Origin: Nocardioides alkalitolerans DSM 16699
Lineage (GTDB): Bacteria; Actinomycetota; Actinomycetes; Propionibacteriales; Nocardioidaceae
Direction of reading: 5' to 3'
Assembly: GCF_000426525.1 (NCBI RefSeq)
Contig: NZ_AUFN01000016.1
Coordinates: forward strand, 62,001 to 126,000
DNA length: 64,000 nucleotides
Each line of letters starts with the position of its first letter. The first letter of the stretch is position 1. The notes under the pieces were generated by a model that ran no database searches, was not told the origin of the DNA, and worked only from the letters and a program-made list of their open reading frames with translations. A program made the position numbers and the translations under genes. Of this stretch, positions 1 through 7,975 are shown piece by piece.

Positions 1-185
1 AGGGTCGTTCGCGCATAGGCGAAGGGAGCGTCGGGCGAACCGCGGCGCCACGCCCTCAGCAGCTTTTCGAACGTCACCTGGATCAGGTCGTCGGCCTCGG
101 CCGCGTTGCCGGTCAAGCCGAGCGCGAGACTGCGAAGACGGCCGTGGTTCGCTCGCGCGAACTCGACGAAGTTCTCGTCGCTCAT
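1..185 (-). CDS. ECF (SigE-like) RNA polymerase sigma factor, 5' part only
   Basis: This is the first 61 codons of a gene that leaves the window at its left edge. The start is ATG at 185, with an AAGGAG ribosome site 6 to 7 nt upstream. The translation opens MSDENFVEFARANHGRLRSL and continues into a sigma-70 region 2 segment, with DDLIQVTFEKLLRAW matching the core-binding helix of ECF sigma factors. ECF factors of this size bind core RNA polymerase and direct it to a small regulon. No region 4 and no anti-sigma partner can be seen, because the gene is cut by the window edge. It reads out of the backbone, away from the other genes. Group assignment beyond ECF is inference. Confidence 0.8.
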   Translation of the reverse strand, partial: MSDENFVEFARANHGRLRSLALGLTGNAAEADDLIQVTFEKLLRAWRRGSPDAPFAYARTT

Positions 186-458
186 GGGAGTGACTCCTTG
201 CTGCCGTCGATGTCTCCGATAGAGACGCGGTGGGCATCGCAATCGGTTGACTCGCACACGCGTTGATCTTCCGGAGGTCAAAGGCTCAACTCTGAGAGGG
301 GTTCCGATAGGCGTCGGGGTCAAGTGGTGGAGGGAGCGGTTCTGCCACGATCTCAGTGACACCGACGATGAGGTCTTCTGCCGCTCACCGAACCAACGAC
401 GCCAACTGCGCCCCAGTGGATCGCAGGCACCCCCATGAGCGCACAGCTCTCGGTCCGT

Positions 459-665
459 CGAGCGGCGGTCCCAGGGCGGCGGCCCGGAACGCGCGGGCGC
501 TCAACACCTGCCGGACATGGTCGAGCGGAACCAGCGCGGCCCGGCCTCCTGCGAGGGCCAAGTTGGCCGCGATCAATCGAGTGGCGGCCTCAGGGCTGCG
601 GCCCGGAAGGCCCTTGCGCTGAGGACCTGCAGCACGTGGTCGGAGCGGAACCAGCGCCGCCCGGC
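459..665. repeat. degenerate tandem duplication of a gene tail
   Basis: Two similar blocks lie at 459-545 and 578-665. Both contain AGCGGAACCAGCGC and a GGCCCGGAA block in the same order. The right copy encodes the C-terminal DHVLQVLSARAFRAAAL end of the HTH protein. The left copy encodes nearly the same peptide after the stop, with one base lost, which shifts the frame. This looks like a decayed duplicate of the gene's 3' end. Confidence 0.7.
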
Positions 666-1202
666 GTGCTCGGTCGAGGGCAGGGACTCGCGCGCGACGA
701 GCTGATGGATCCGGCTCGTGCTCAGCCCCAGCACGTCTGCGACCGCGGCCTGGGTCCACCACTCGTGCTCGTCGTCGGGCGGGTCACCTCGACGCGGGCG
801 CGACGCCTCCTGCTCGCGATCGAGCCTGCGCTGTTCCTCGCCGCGGCGCTCGGCCGCGACCAGCGGCCGGAGCCCCTCGAGGTCGGCTCGGCGGATCGTG
901 GGCGCGCGCAGCACCGCGCGCTGCTCGACCATCCCGTCCGCCACCGCGCGGCGTATCCGGGTCGTCGTGCACCCCACCAGCACGGCAGCCTCGTCGACCG
1001 TGACCCATGCGGCGCGAGCGGCCACCAGTTGCTCGAGGCTGGCCTCGTCGACCTGGTAAACGCCCTTCACCAAGGCGGCGTCCAGAGTGCCGTCGTAGAT
1101 CAGCTGGTGCACGCGTGCAATCCCCAGACCCAGCGCCTCGGCCGCCTGGCGTGTCCTGACCCCCACGGTCGGCATTTTCCACGCGACCCGATGACCCGTC
1201 AC
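573..1202 (-). CDS. multi-HTH DNA-binding protein (excisionase/MerR-like repeats)
   Basis: This is a 209-residue protein with a GTG start; a second possible start is ATG at 1175. It seems to hold three similar helix-turn-helix units: TRQAAEALGLGIARVHQLI near residue 17, VDEAAVLVGCTTTRIRRAV near residue 70, and TQAAVADVLGLSTSRIHQLV near residue 150. Units of this kind occur in excisionases and in the helix-turn-helix part of MerR-type proteins. There is no catalytic domain, so a DNA-binding or regulatory role in the mobile element is the reasonable reading. It lies 22 bp after the 108-residue gene upstream, so the two may be co-transcribed. The 3' end is partly duplicated just downstream. The target is unknown. 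Confidence 0.7.
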   Translation of the reverse strand: MTGHRVAWKMPTVGVRTRQAAEALGLGIARVHQLIYDGTLDAALVKGVYQVDEASLEQLVAARAAWVTVDEAAVLVGCTTTRIRRAVADGMVEQRAVLRAPTIRRADLEGLRPLVAAERRGEEQRRLDREQEASRPRRGDPPDDEHEWWTQAAVADVLGLSTSRIHQLVARESLPSTEHAGRRWFRSDHVLQVLSARAFRAAALRPPLD

Positions 1203-1224
1203 GCCCCGGGCGAACTCACGGGGA

Positions 1225-1551
1225 TCAGCGAGGGTTGGTGTGCCCGCCGATCAGCCGGGCCCGGACGCCCTCGGCGCCCTCCCGGACGGCTTCAGGATCC
1301 GCGCCAGTGGCCAGGAGAGCGGCCGCGGCGTCGATCATCGCCGGGTCGCTGGTCCCCGGCGAGGCCAGGTAGGCGCCCAGCAGGAACCCCGCCGCGTTGC
1401 CGACCAGGTCACGCCGCCCGCCGCCGGCGAGGCGCCGCAGCTGCTCGACGACTTCGGCCCTGGTCTGGTGATCGCGCACCAGGCGCAGCGCGGTGGCGTG
1501 AAGCGAGATCACTGCCGCTGTGTCGGGGTCGAGTCCGCTTCGCGCGCCCAT
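1225..1551 (-). CDS. hypothetical protein, 108 aa
   Basis: I do not recognise this small protein. It starts MGARSGLDPDTAAVISLHAT, is mainly helical in composition, and is rich in Ala, Gly and Leu, with no transmembrane segment or metal motif. It has the amino-acid mix of a real soluble protein, whereas the overlapping frames are dominated by Arg and Pro. It reads in the same direction as the HTH gene that follows 22 bp later, so it may be the first gene of a two-gene unit. It sits opposite a divergent 76-codon gene whose start lies only about 35 bp away, so 1552-1586 should hold two promoters. Confidence 0.5.
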   Translation of the reverse strand: MGARSGLDPDTAAVISLHATALRLVRDHQTRAEVVEQLRRLAGGGRRDLVGNAAGFLLGAYLASPGTSDPAMIDAAAALLATGADPEAVREGAEGVRARLIGGHTNPR

Positions 1552-1586
1552 GGCCGGTAGTAGAACACGTGTTCGAAGGATGTGGG

Positions 1587-1817
1587 ATGCTCGGATCCGT
1601 GACCACCCTGATCGGTACGACCCGCGCCGCCGGCGACGTCCCCAGCATCGTCGACGACCCCGCGACCACCATCGTCGTGGCCTGCAACAGCGAGCCCGAC
1701 GGCCCCGTGGGCGACTACCAACGCGCCTACGACGCGATCATCGCCCGCGTGCCCGACGGGCGACGCCTGCTCCACGTCCGCCGCGACGACGACGCCACCC
1801 CAGACCACACCCTCTAA
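1587..1817 (+). CDS. hypothetical protein, 76 aa
   Basis: The gene has an ATG start with GAAGGA six bases upstream. The product begins MLGSVTTLIGTTRAAGDV and is acidic in its second half (RRDDDATPDHTL at the end). Nothing in it matches a family I recognise. It stands at the head of a short plus-strand run with the 95-codon gene 35 bp downstream. Such short unrecognised genes are typical of the accessory cargo of actinobacterial plasmids. The call rests on the start signal and on the contrast with the low-complexity overlapping frames. Confidence 0.45.
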   Translation: MLGSVTTLIGTTRAAGDVPSIVDDPATTIVVACNSEPDGPVGDYQRAYDAIIARVPDGRRLLHVRRDDDATPDHTL

Positions 1818-1852
1818 GGCACGCACGACCGACCGCGAGGAGGTCTTGAGGG

Positions 1853-2140
1853 GTGTCGGCGAACCCGCCGAAGGACGACCGGTGGAAGCCCTACGACGAC
1901 GTGCGCCTGGTGCTGGTCCGCAACCCCGGCCGGCTCAAGCCGTCACGGGGGCTGATCTTGGACTGGCGCCGGTCCACGACCGTTGGCGGCGGCCGCCGCG
2001 GCTCCTGGGAGGCCCTGGTGACGTACTGCGACGACGCCGCACTGCGGCCGGTGATCAAGACCGAGTGGCTGCCACGTGAGCGACTGATCCCGATCGCGGT
2101 TGACCCGAACTGGACCGGCGTCGGCGACCACGCCGGCTGA
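1853..2140 (+). CDS. hypothetical protein, 95 aa
   Basis: The gene has a GTG start preceded by a perfect AGGAGG at 1838-1843. The 95-residue product starts MSANPPKDDRWKPYDDVRLV and is rich in Trp, Arg and Pro. It has a repeated-looking core around GLILDWRR and RRGSWEALVTYCDD. No membrane segment or cofactor motif is visible and no family is recognised. It follows the 76-codon gene in the same direction. The strong ribosome site makes translation likely. Confidence 0.5.
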   Translation: MSANPPKDDRWKPYDDVRLVLVRNPGRLKPSRGLILDWRRSTTVGGGRRGSWEALVTYCDDAALRPVIKTEWLPRERLIPIAVDPNWTGVGDHAG

Positions 2141-2282
2141 CGGCGCCCCAGCCTTCCGAGCTCACGTCGGTTCGCTGGCACGCCTTGGTCGGCCGCGCGG
2201 GAAGGGAGACGCTCGTCTCCATTCTACCGTTCGGTAACCAAGTACGACTGGCTGTGCCACCCTCAGCAAGGGGGTGAATGCC

Positions 2283-2502
2283 ATGGGAATGGGAGACCAG
2301 GCAGCGGGGTCCGAGACACCACGGGTGGAGGGTTCACAGATCGTGCAGGTCGCCCGTCTGCGGGCGGGCGACCGAGTGGTGCTGTCGTCCCTCGAGTACT
2401 GGGGCTGGCTCGAGCTCGTCGCCATCGACGGCTCGGCGGCCACCGGGTACGCCTACCTGCTGACCCTGCGAGCGCGATGCGCTGCCACCCGACGGCTCGT
2501 AG
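2283..2502 (+). pseudogene. short plus-strand gene, probably frameshifted near its end
   Basis: ATG at 2283 follows GGGGGTGA. The next 60 or so codons read like a small folded protein, with IVQVARLRAGDRVVLSSLEY then GWLELVAIDGSAATGYAYLL. In frame, it then runs on into 2602-3017 antisense to the next gene, with Arg/Pro-rich residues. A shift of one base near 2467 would instead end it at TAG 2500-2502 after RDALPPDGS. I therefore read it as a real short gene whose 3' end has been disturbed. Function unknown. The alternative is an intact gene with an unusually long overlapping tail. Confidence 0.3.
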
Positions 2503-2601
2503 ACGTCACGACCTGGCGCCAGGGCTGGGACACTGCGGCCAGACTTTCCCCACCCGCGCGTCTGCGTCGACCGTCCCGATGGGAGGCCCTCCCGCGGTCT
2601 C

Positions 2602-3714
2602 TCAGAGACGTGTGTGCGGCAGTCGGCCGGTCTCGCGCTCGATCTGCGCGATCGGGTCGGTGGCGGGGTAATTCAGCGGCGCGAGCCCGGAGCCGGGCAG
2701 CGGCGTGTGCATGCGGGCGTGGTCCAGCAGCTGGGCCTCAGGGGTCGGGTGGGTCTGGAGCTCGTCACGGTTGTCGGCGGCGTAGCGGTCCAGGTCGAGG
2801 TCGACCACGACCTCGAGGCCGGGGAACCGTCGTGCTGCTTCGGCCTCGATCTCGACCTGTAGGCGATGGGCGTACTCGGTGCGCTCGCGGTCCTGCAGGT
2901 CCTCCAGGGCCTCCAGCCGCTGGACGTACGGCGCCTCGGCCACCGTGCGGCGCGCCGCCAGGTCGACCAGGGCCGCGCGGGCGGCATCGTCACGCGAGAC
3001 GAACACCGCGAACATGAACGAGTTCGGGTCATCCCGCTGCGCCGCGACTGACGCGATTCCCTCGGCCGTCACGCCGAGCGCGACCAGGTCCTGGCGCCAC
3101 CGCGCCTCGTCGAACGCCGGAGCGCCCTCGGTGACCGGCACCATCGTGTTCACGCCCTCGCGGGCCTCGATGCGGTACTGCCACACGAACGGACGATCGT
3201 CGAACTCGCCGTCCATGACGGTCATGGCGTCGTCGAACTCCCCAGACAGGATCTGGTGGGACTCGTCGTAGAGACCCGAGACGTCCATCAGGTCCTCCAA
3301 GATGCCGGCGGCCGGCACTCGCACCCGCACCGGCTCCCTGCGGTGCTGAAGCAGGCCCTGGGGGTCCTCCCCCACGGTCGAGCGCACCATGGCGCGCACG
3401 CTCTCGGCCTCCCACGACCCCGGACGACCAGCAAGCGCGGCCTCGACGTCACCGAGATTCGCCACCGCGCCGGTGACCGCGAGCGTCACGAACTCCGCCC
3501 AGTCGGTCTGGTCGGTCTGCTCGGTCTGGGCGGTGGTCGGGTGCGGTCGGCGCAGACGTGCGCCCGCGGTCAGGGCCGCGATCGCCGCCTCTAGGTGCTC
3601 GTAGTAGTCGCGGAGCCACGCCGTGTCCGGGTCGAGCTGGACAGGCGCATCGGCCCGGTCATCGCCCCCGTCACCCGTGGCGTTGTCGCCGGGTCCGGTC
3701 GCAAAGTCGCTCAT
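2602..3714 (-). CDS. large plasmid-borne protein of unknown function, 370 aa
   Basis: The ATG at 3714 is chosen because GCAGGA lies just upstream; a TTG at 3726 would add four residues. The protein is acidic and helical, with no transmembrane segment. It has a QTEQTDQTDW low-complexity patch near residue 70 and long charged helices near residues 260-300 (VQRLEALEDLQDRERTEYAH, then VEIEAEAARRF). The C-terminal third around LEVVVDLDLDRYAADNRD looks like an alpha/beta fold. I recognise no family. It stands alone between short unrecognised genes, with 475 bp of non-coding DNA upstream. Confidence 0.6.
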   Translation of the reverse strand: MSDFATGPGDNATGDGGDDRADAPVQLDPDTAWLRDYYEHLEAAIAALTAGARLRRPHPTTAQTEQTDQTDWAEFVTLAVTGAVANLGDVEAALAGRPGSWEAESVRAMVRSTVGEDPQGLLQHRREPVRVRVPAAGILEDLMDVSGLYDESHQILSGEFDDAMTVMDGEFDDRPFVWQYRIEAREGVNTMVPVTEGAPAFDEARWRQDLVALGVTAEGIASVAAQRDDPNSFMFAVFVSRDDAARAALVDLAARRTVAEAPYVQRLEALEDLQDRERTEYAHRLQVEIEAEAARRFPGLEVVVDLDLDRYAADNRDELQTHPTPEAQLLDHARMHTPLPGSGLAPLNYPATDPIAQIERETGRLPHTRL

Positions 3715-4189
3715 GGTTCCTGCCAATCAGGTCCGTGCCTCCAGGGTGGGTGCCCCCTTGCCCCGGAGGCGTCTGGTTGTCATCAGTCTCGTGGAGCCGT
3801 AGCCGCGGGGCTACCGCTTCTCCACAGGCACCTACCTCGCTCATTTGGACCCATCATCCGGCGCGACACTGACAACGCACCCGCAGATTCCGAACGCCTA
3901 CCCGTTGCGCCCCCCTGCTGCCAGGCGTCCGCCTGGCCAGCGGGAGCGCGACAGGGGGCTGGTGACGAGGGGGTGGGGACGTCGCGCTGCGCATCAGGCC
4001 CCACCCCGCGCTACTCGCAGTGCCTGGGCACGGTGGGAGACGGGCGCCTGCGGCGCGCTTCACCGGCACCCTGGGCGTCGCCCCTGGTTGGGCATCCGGG
4101 CTCTCGGCCCCAGGGTGCCCCGGGCAGTGGACGACTGAGGTTCCCTCACGCAGGTCCGTCGGTGAGCGCACCCCGGGCCTGCGCGGTCT
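3715..4189. other. 475-bp stretch without a recognisable gene
   Basis: The open frames across this stretch are Pro/Arg-rich and have no start signals. It should carry the promoter of the large gene at 2602-3714 and the end of the small membrane gene at 4190. I see no repeats or RNA gene. Confidence 0.4.
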
Positions 4190-4429
4190 TCACTGCTCGA
4201 CGATCCATCCTCTCTTGCCAGCCCGCCAGGTGATGACGACGAACACAAGGGCGTTGATGGCGAGGACCACGCCCAGCACGAGCAGCGTCCAGTCGACCCA
4301 GAGCGGCAACCTTCCACTGTCCGAGCTCACGTTGCTCGAGGAAACGGCCGCGAGCATGAGGCCGACGAACGCCTGCAGCGCCCACCACGTCGCGCCCACG
4401 GCCTTCTTCGAGTCCCTCGTCTCGCCCAT
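4190..4429 (-). CDS. small two-helix membrane protein, 79 aa
   Basis: This is a 79-residue protein with two clear hydrophobic segments, about residues 14-32 (TWWALQAFVGLMLAAVSSS) and 45-67 (VDWTLLVLGVVLAINALVFV). They are separated by a short polar loop and followed by a basic tail (TWRAGKRGWIVEQ). The pattern of a Trp-rich first helix and a positively charged C-terminus fits a small inner-membrane protein with both ends inside. No family is recognised. It lies downstream of SSB in the same orientation but beyond a strong hairpin, so it is probably transcribed separately. Confidence 0.65.
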   Translation of the reverse strand: MGETRDSKKAVGATWWALQAFVGLMLAAVSSSNVSSDSGRLPLWVDWTLLVLGVVLAINALVFVVITWRAGKRGWIVEQ

Positions 4430-4502
4430 GCTTGGAACCTAGGCGACCCACGCCGTCGGCTGCGCGTCCTCTGCGAGAGCTTCCGCGCTACCGGCGCACA
4501 AG

Positions 4503-4547
4503 GGGAGGGTGCTCCGCGGGGCGCAGATCCCCGCGAAGCACCCTCCC
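4503..4547 (-). terminator. hairpin terminator after ssb
   Basis: GGGAGGGTGCT-cc-GCGGGG pairs with CCCCGC-ga-AGCACCCTCCC across a 7-nt loop. It lies 15 bp beyond the ssb stop codon. Confidence 0.7.
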
Positions 4548-4562
4548 TGCCCATCCGGGACC

Positions 4563-5003
4563 TCAGCGGTCGGCGCCGCTGCCGTCGTCGGTGCCGTTGG
4601 TGTCGGTGCTGGTGCGGCGCGGGTTCTTCTCCAGCTTGGCGCTGGCGTACGACAGCGAGGCGCCGATCTCGCCGTCGCGTTCGTTGACCACGACGACGTC
4701 GCGGGTGCGCTTCTCCCCGGACTCGCGGTCCGCCCAGGTCTCGGTCTCGACGTGGCCGTGGACCACGACCCGGTCGCCGCGGCGGATGGTCTCCGCGACG
4801 TTCTCGGCCGGCTGGCCCCACACGGTGACGTTGTGGGCGGTGGGCTCGGCGTCTTCCCACTCCCCCGCCCGCTCACCCGCACTGATGCGGACACGGCGGT
4901 TGACCAGGACCCGCAGGTTGGCCACGGCCTTGCCCTGCGGGGTGTAGCGCAGCTCGGGGTCGGCTACGGCGTTGCCGGCGAAGGTGATGACGGTGATGCT
5001 CAT
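4563..5003 (-). CDS. ssb: single-stranded DNA-binding protein
   Basis: SSB coats single-stranded DNA during replication, repair or conjugative transfer. The ATG at 5003 opens MSITVITFAGNAVADPELRY, the usual first beta strand of bacterial SSB, with AAAGGA upstream. Further OB-fold landmarks follow: GKAVANLRVLVNRR, then NVTVWGQPAENVAETIRRGD near residue 65, and VVHGHVETETW near residue 85. The 146-residue protein has a short disordered tail ending DDGSGADR. It lacks the acidic DxDxPF tip with which chromosomal SSB recruits partners, as is common for plasmid-borne copies. It is a single gene ended by a strong hairpin. The long inverted repeat at 5129-5264 lies in its upstream region. Confidence 0.9.
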   Translation of the reverse strand: MSITVITFAGNAVADPELRYTPQGKAVANLRVLVNRRVRISAGERAGEWEDAEPTAHNVTVWGQPAENVAETIRRGDRVVVHGHVETETWADRESGEKRTRDVVVVNERDGEIGASLSYASAKLEKNPRRTSTDTNGTDDGSGADR

Positions 5004-5128
5004 GGTGGTGTTCCTTTCCGAGAGTCCCGCCCTCGTGGTGGGCGAGATGGGGGCGCGCTGCCCACGGACGCGGGCAGTCGAACGCGCCGATTTCTTGCTG
5101 GTGCTGGGGCTGGTGGACCGGTCTGTCC

Positions 5129-5264
5129 CCTTGCTCCCAACAACTGCCGCGAATCGCGGCCGCGGCTGCTGGTGAAGGGCCGGCCAGGAGCGCAGCGGCG
5201 CCGGCATGTCTTGCCCTTCGCCCGCGGGTGCGGCCGTAGAACGATTGCGGCGTTGGGAGCAAGG
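5129..5264. repeat. long-range perfect 13-bp inverted repeat upstream of ssb
   Basis: CCTTGCTCCCAAC at 5129-5141 and its exact complement GTTGGGAGCAAGG at 5252-5264 enclose 110 bp. Weaker pairing continues inward (GCCGCgaATCG against CGATtGCGGC). It lies in the 630-bp gene-free region 5004-5636 between ssb and the DUF4192 gene, which holds no other supported feature. Confidence 0.6.
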
Positions 5265-5636
5265 AAGACCCCGTCTGTCACGGCTCAGTCGTTCACGCCG
5301 GTCTGCATCGGTCTGCGCTGTCTGATCCGTCTGAGCCGGATCGGGCTGTCTCCCGGACCCGCGGTGGGGTCCGGGTGTCGCAGCGGGCCGGGTGAGCTGG
5401 CGAGCCCGGTCCGCCGGCCCGGGCGGTGTGCCCGGGCTGTCTGCGGTGAGCGGGCACGTGGGTGGGTCGCGAGCTCGTGAGGGGGACAGCGGGGAGGCGT
5501 CGCCGGTCGGGGCGGGTCGATCCCGACCCGGCCGGCATCCCGCGCCGCTCGAGGCCGACCGGCCTGCTCGGCTCGCTGACGGTTAGGGACCGGCCCCGGC
5601 CCGCCGCGATGGTGCCGACGGGCCGGGGCATGGGGA

Positions 5637-6833
5637 TCAGCCGCGATGTGGACTCTTGGCACCCGCAGCGTCGGGGCGTTTGGAGGTGCCTGCGGCCGCG
5701 GACGGGTCGTCGCAGAAGACGCTCGCGAGGTCGTCCCACGCGCTCGGCGGCATCCCGGCGGCCAGGACGTCGTGCAGGATCCCGGCGAGCCCGAACTCGT
5801 CCACACGGGCACTCGCCTCGCCGGGCGCGTGGTGGCGGACCTGGTCGCACGCGATCCACGCGAGGGCGCCGTGGCCGTAGAGCCAGGCGGTGAGCCCGGC
5901 CAGGATGAGCGGAATCGTGGCGTGCTCGGCCGGGACTCGTCGGGCGATGTCGGCCCACAGGTCGTGGTCGATGCTGGCGGTGGACCTGCTCAGGTCGCCG
6001 GTGACGACGTCGCGCAGCACACCGATCCCGACGTCGGCCGCGATCCGAGCCACGGCCTGGTCGTCGACCCGCACCCGGTCGGTGCGCCACTGCGCGACCT
6101 GGGCCCGCAGCCACCGGGCCTCCTCGCGCTGCCACTCCCCCGACCCACCCTCGCGTGTCACCTGGGTGTTCAGCCCGGAGTAGAGGCGGGCGCGGTCGGT
6201 GCGGACGGAGGCGATGAGGTCGGCCATGGCGTGGTGGCCTGCCCGGTCGCGAGCGGTGGGCTGCAGGTGCGCACCAGCGTCCTCACGGCTGGGGGCGGGG
6301 GCACGGCGACCGGCGGCGACCACCGGGGCGGTGACGCGGTCGTGGTCGGCCTGCGTGATGGGGCCGCTGGGTCGGGTGAGGATCCCGGCGGCGTGCAGGC
6401 CCCGGACCATCTGGGCATCGGTCTCGGGGTCGAGGAGGTCGCCGTGGTCGATCCACCTACCCACCTGGGTCCCGTCGTTGTTCTCACCTGGGTCGTCGGT
6501 GGTGCGGGTGATCTGCAGGACGGGTCCGATGGTGCCGGTGGTGAGCACGGCCGCAACGCCCAGCAGGGCGTCGCGGGCGTCGTTCTGGTCCTCGGTGTAG
6601 GAGACCAGCACCCACACGGTCTCAGCAGTGCCATGCCGTGCCGCGGTCTCGCCGATCACGGTCGCGACCTCGAGCACGCTGGACGCGTCGTGCGGGTGGT
6701 CGACCCGCAGGTGCGGACCACTCCCCCGCTCGCCCCCGACAGCGAGCACCACAAGGGAGTCGGTCGGCTCGAAGCCGAGCAGGACGGGCACGGTCGCCGC
6801 GACGTCGGCGGGGGTCTTGATGGTGAGCCTCAT
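5637..6833 (-). CDS. DUF4192 domain-containing protein
   Basis: This 398-residue protein opens MRLTIKTPADVAATVPVLLG and continues LGFEPTDSLVVLAVGG, the typical start of the actinobacterial DUF4192 family. The molecular function of that family is not known. The ATG at 6833 is preceded by GAGAGGAG; the reading frame stays open upstream, but only through the repeated leader element. There are no membrane segments. The C-terminal part (TIPLILAGLTAWLYGHGALAWIACDQ) is also typical of the family. On chromosomes these genes usually stand alone. Here one follows a structured leader shared with the ParB-nuclease gene, which suggests a role in plasmid biology or joint control with it. Confidence 0.8.
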   Translation of the reverse strand: MRLTIKTPADVAATVPVLLGFEPTDSLVVLAVGGERGSGPHLRVDHPHDASSVLEVATVIGETAARHGTAETVWVLVSYTEDQNDARDALLGVAAVLTTGTIGPVLQITRTTDDPGENNDGTQVGRWIDHGDLLDPETDAQMVRGLHAAGILTRPSGPITQADHDRVTAPVVAAGRRAPAPSREDAGAHLQPTARDRAGHHAMADLIASVRTDRARLYSGLNTQVTREGGSGEWQREEARWLRAQVAQWRTDRVRVDDQAVARIAADVGIGVLRDVVTGDLSRSTASIDHDLWADIARRVPAEHATIPLILAGLTAWLYGHGALAWIACDQVRHHAPGEASARVDEFGLAGILHDVLAAGMPPSAWDDLASVFCDDPSAAAGTSKRPDAAGAKSPHRG

Positions 6834-6867
6834 GAGCGGGCTCCTCTCTGCGCCGGGGCCGGGTGGT

Positions 6868-7120
6868 GGCTTGTGCGTTGCCGACCGTTTTTCGCCCTCC
6901 CCGGGCAGGTTCTGATGACGGGGGCCGGTGGAGTGCCTGCAGGCAAGGGGCCGCCCAGCGCGGCACAACGGAGCGCAGCGTCAGCGGAGTGCAGTGGAGC
7001 CGGGCGTCTCGGGGCGGGTACATCTCCCCCTTGCCGGAGGGCACGCGGCCCCCAGAATCAGTGGCCCGGGGAGGGGAAAAAGCTCCCCGGAGCGAAGCGG
7101 AGGGACGAACACCGTGCGGC
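6868..7120 (-). promoter_or_regulatory. structured leader element, copy A (upstream of DUF4192 gene)
   Basis: This block of about 250 nt is closely matched by 13331-13560, in the same orientation and position relative to the gene downstream. Blocks shared in order on the minus strand are GTCCCTCCGCT, CCCCTCCCCGG, CCTCCGGCAAGGGG, ACCCGCCCCGAGACGCC, GGGGAGGGCGAA and AACGGTCGGCAACGC. CTCCCCGG (7066-7073 on the plus side) can pair either with CCGGGGAG next to it (7083-7090), around a CTTTTTCCC loop, or with CCGGGGAGGG 160 nt later (6895-6904). That is an attenuator- or riboswitch-like layout. Confidence 0.65.
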
Positions 7121-7190
7121 CCGCAGGGGCGGCCCATTTCGAGAGCGCAGCTCGGGGCCGTGCAGCTGGCCGCGGGGATACCGACTTGCT

Positions 7191-7673
7191 TTAACTAGCG
7201 GAGCTCGCTGGGTCCTTCGGCGAGATGAGCCGGGCGAGGAGGAGCACGAGGAGGAGATGGCCTGCCAGGACCTCGAGCACGAGGAGCGTGGCGGAGCCCG
7301 GCGTTCCGGCGGGTAGCGGCGAGGTGTCGCTGGCGTACCCGATACCGAAGGGGAGGCCGATCAACCAGCCCTGCAGGGGCGCTGAAAGAACCGTCGTGAT
7401 GATGGCGACCGTCAGGAACGCGCCCGATGAGCGACGCGAGACGAGCCAGACTGCCTGTGACACCGCGGCCAGCCCGCCGAATCCGATGACGAAGGCGATG
7501 AAGACCAGACTGCGATGCGGGTCGATAGTCGACTCGCCCGGCTCGGTTCCCCCATTCACGATTGCCGGCACTAGTAGCGCGGTGACGACGATGGCCAGGA
7601 CGCTGCCGTGCAGGAGCACCGCGGCCAGGAGACGGCTCCACGGGAAAGGCGAGGCACGAGGCGTCGTTTCCAT
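7191..7673 (-). CDS. four-helix membrane protein, unknown function
   Basis: The product has about 160 residues and four predicted membrane helices: around LLAAVLLHGSVLAIVVTALL near residue 15, SLVFIAFVIGFGGLAAVSQA near residue 55, AFLTVAIITTVLSAPLQGWL near residue 88, and LLVLEVLAGHLLLVLLLARL at the end. The ATG at 7673 is preferred; a GTG at 7709 would add 12 residues rich in Arg. No transport or enzyme motif is seen. It lies between the leader element and a strong hairpin, so it is probably a single-gene unit. Its role in the element is unknown. Confidence 0.6.
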   Translation of the reverse strand: METTPRASPFPWSRLLAAVLLHGSVLAIVVTALLVPAIVNGGTEPGESTIDPHRSLVFIAFVIGFGGLAAVSQAVWLVSRRSSGAFLTVAIITTVLSAPLQGWLIGLPFGIGYASDTSPLPAGTPGSATLLVLEVLAGHLLLVLLLARLISPKDPASSAS

Positions 7674-7791
7674 GTCGACACACTCGCCGCGGCGAGACCA
7701 CCGGCGCACGAGCCCGGGTGCTCAGACACCCCACCACCCGCGCCTACCTCCCGCCTCGCCGCCCGGAAGGGACGGGGCACGACAGGGGCCC

Positions 7792-7837
7792 GTGGCGGGC
7801 GCCCTGGGACGCGCAGAACGTCGCGGGCGCCCGCCAC
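7792..7837 (-). terminator. hairpin terminator after lsr2
   Basis: A perfect 13-bp stem, GTGGCGGGCGCCC with GGGCGCCCGCCAC, encloses a 20-nt loop. It lies 140 bp downstream of the lsr2 stop and upstream of the membrane protein gene. Confidence 0.6.
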
Positions 7838-7975
7838 AACAGCTTGCTTCCGCACGTGGGTCGGATCATCCCGGCCAAGCCGTGAACCGATGTCGCCCGT
7901 CGCGTGGCGGCGCCTAAGGGACGGGACTCGTCTCGCGGGAGCCACGAGCGGGGCACCGGCGCTACGCAGGGCGGC

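Noticed and set aside
435..1817. 460-codon plus-strand reading frame
   Set aside because: Most of it is antisense to the HTH and 108-aa genes and is Pro/Arg-rich. Only its last 76 codons, with their own ATG and ribosome site, look coding.
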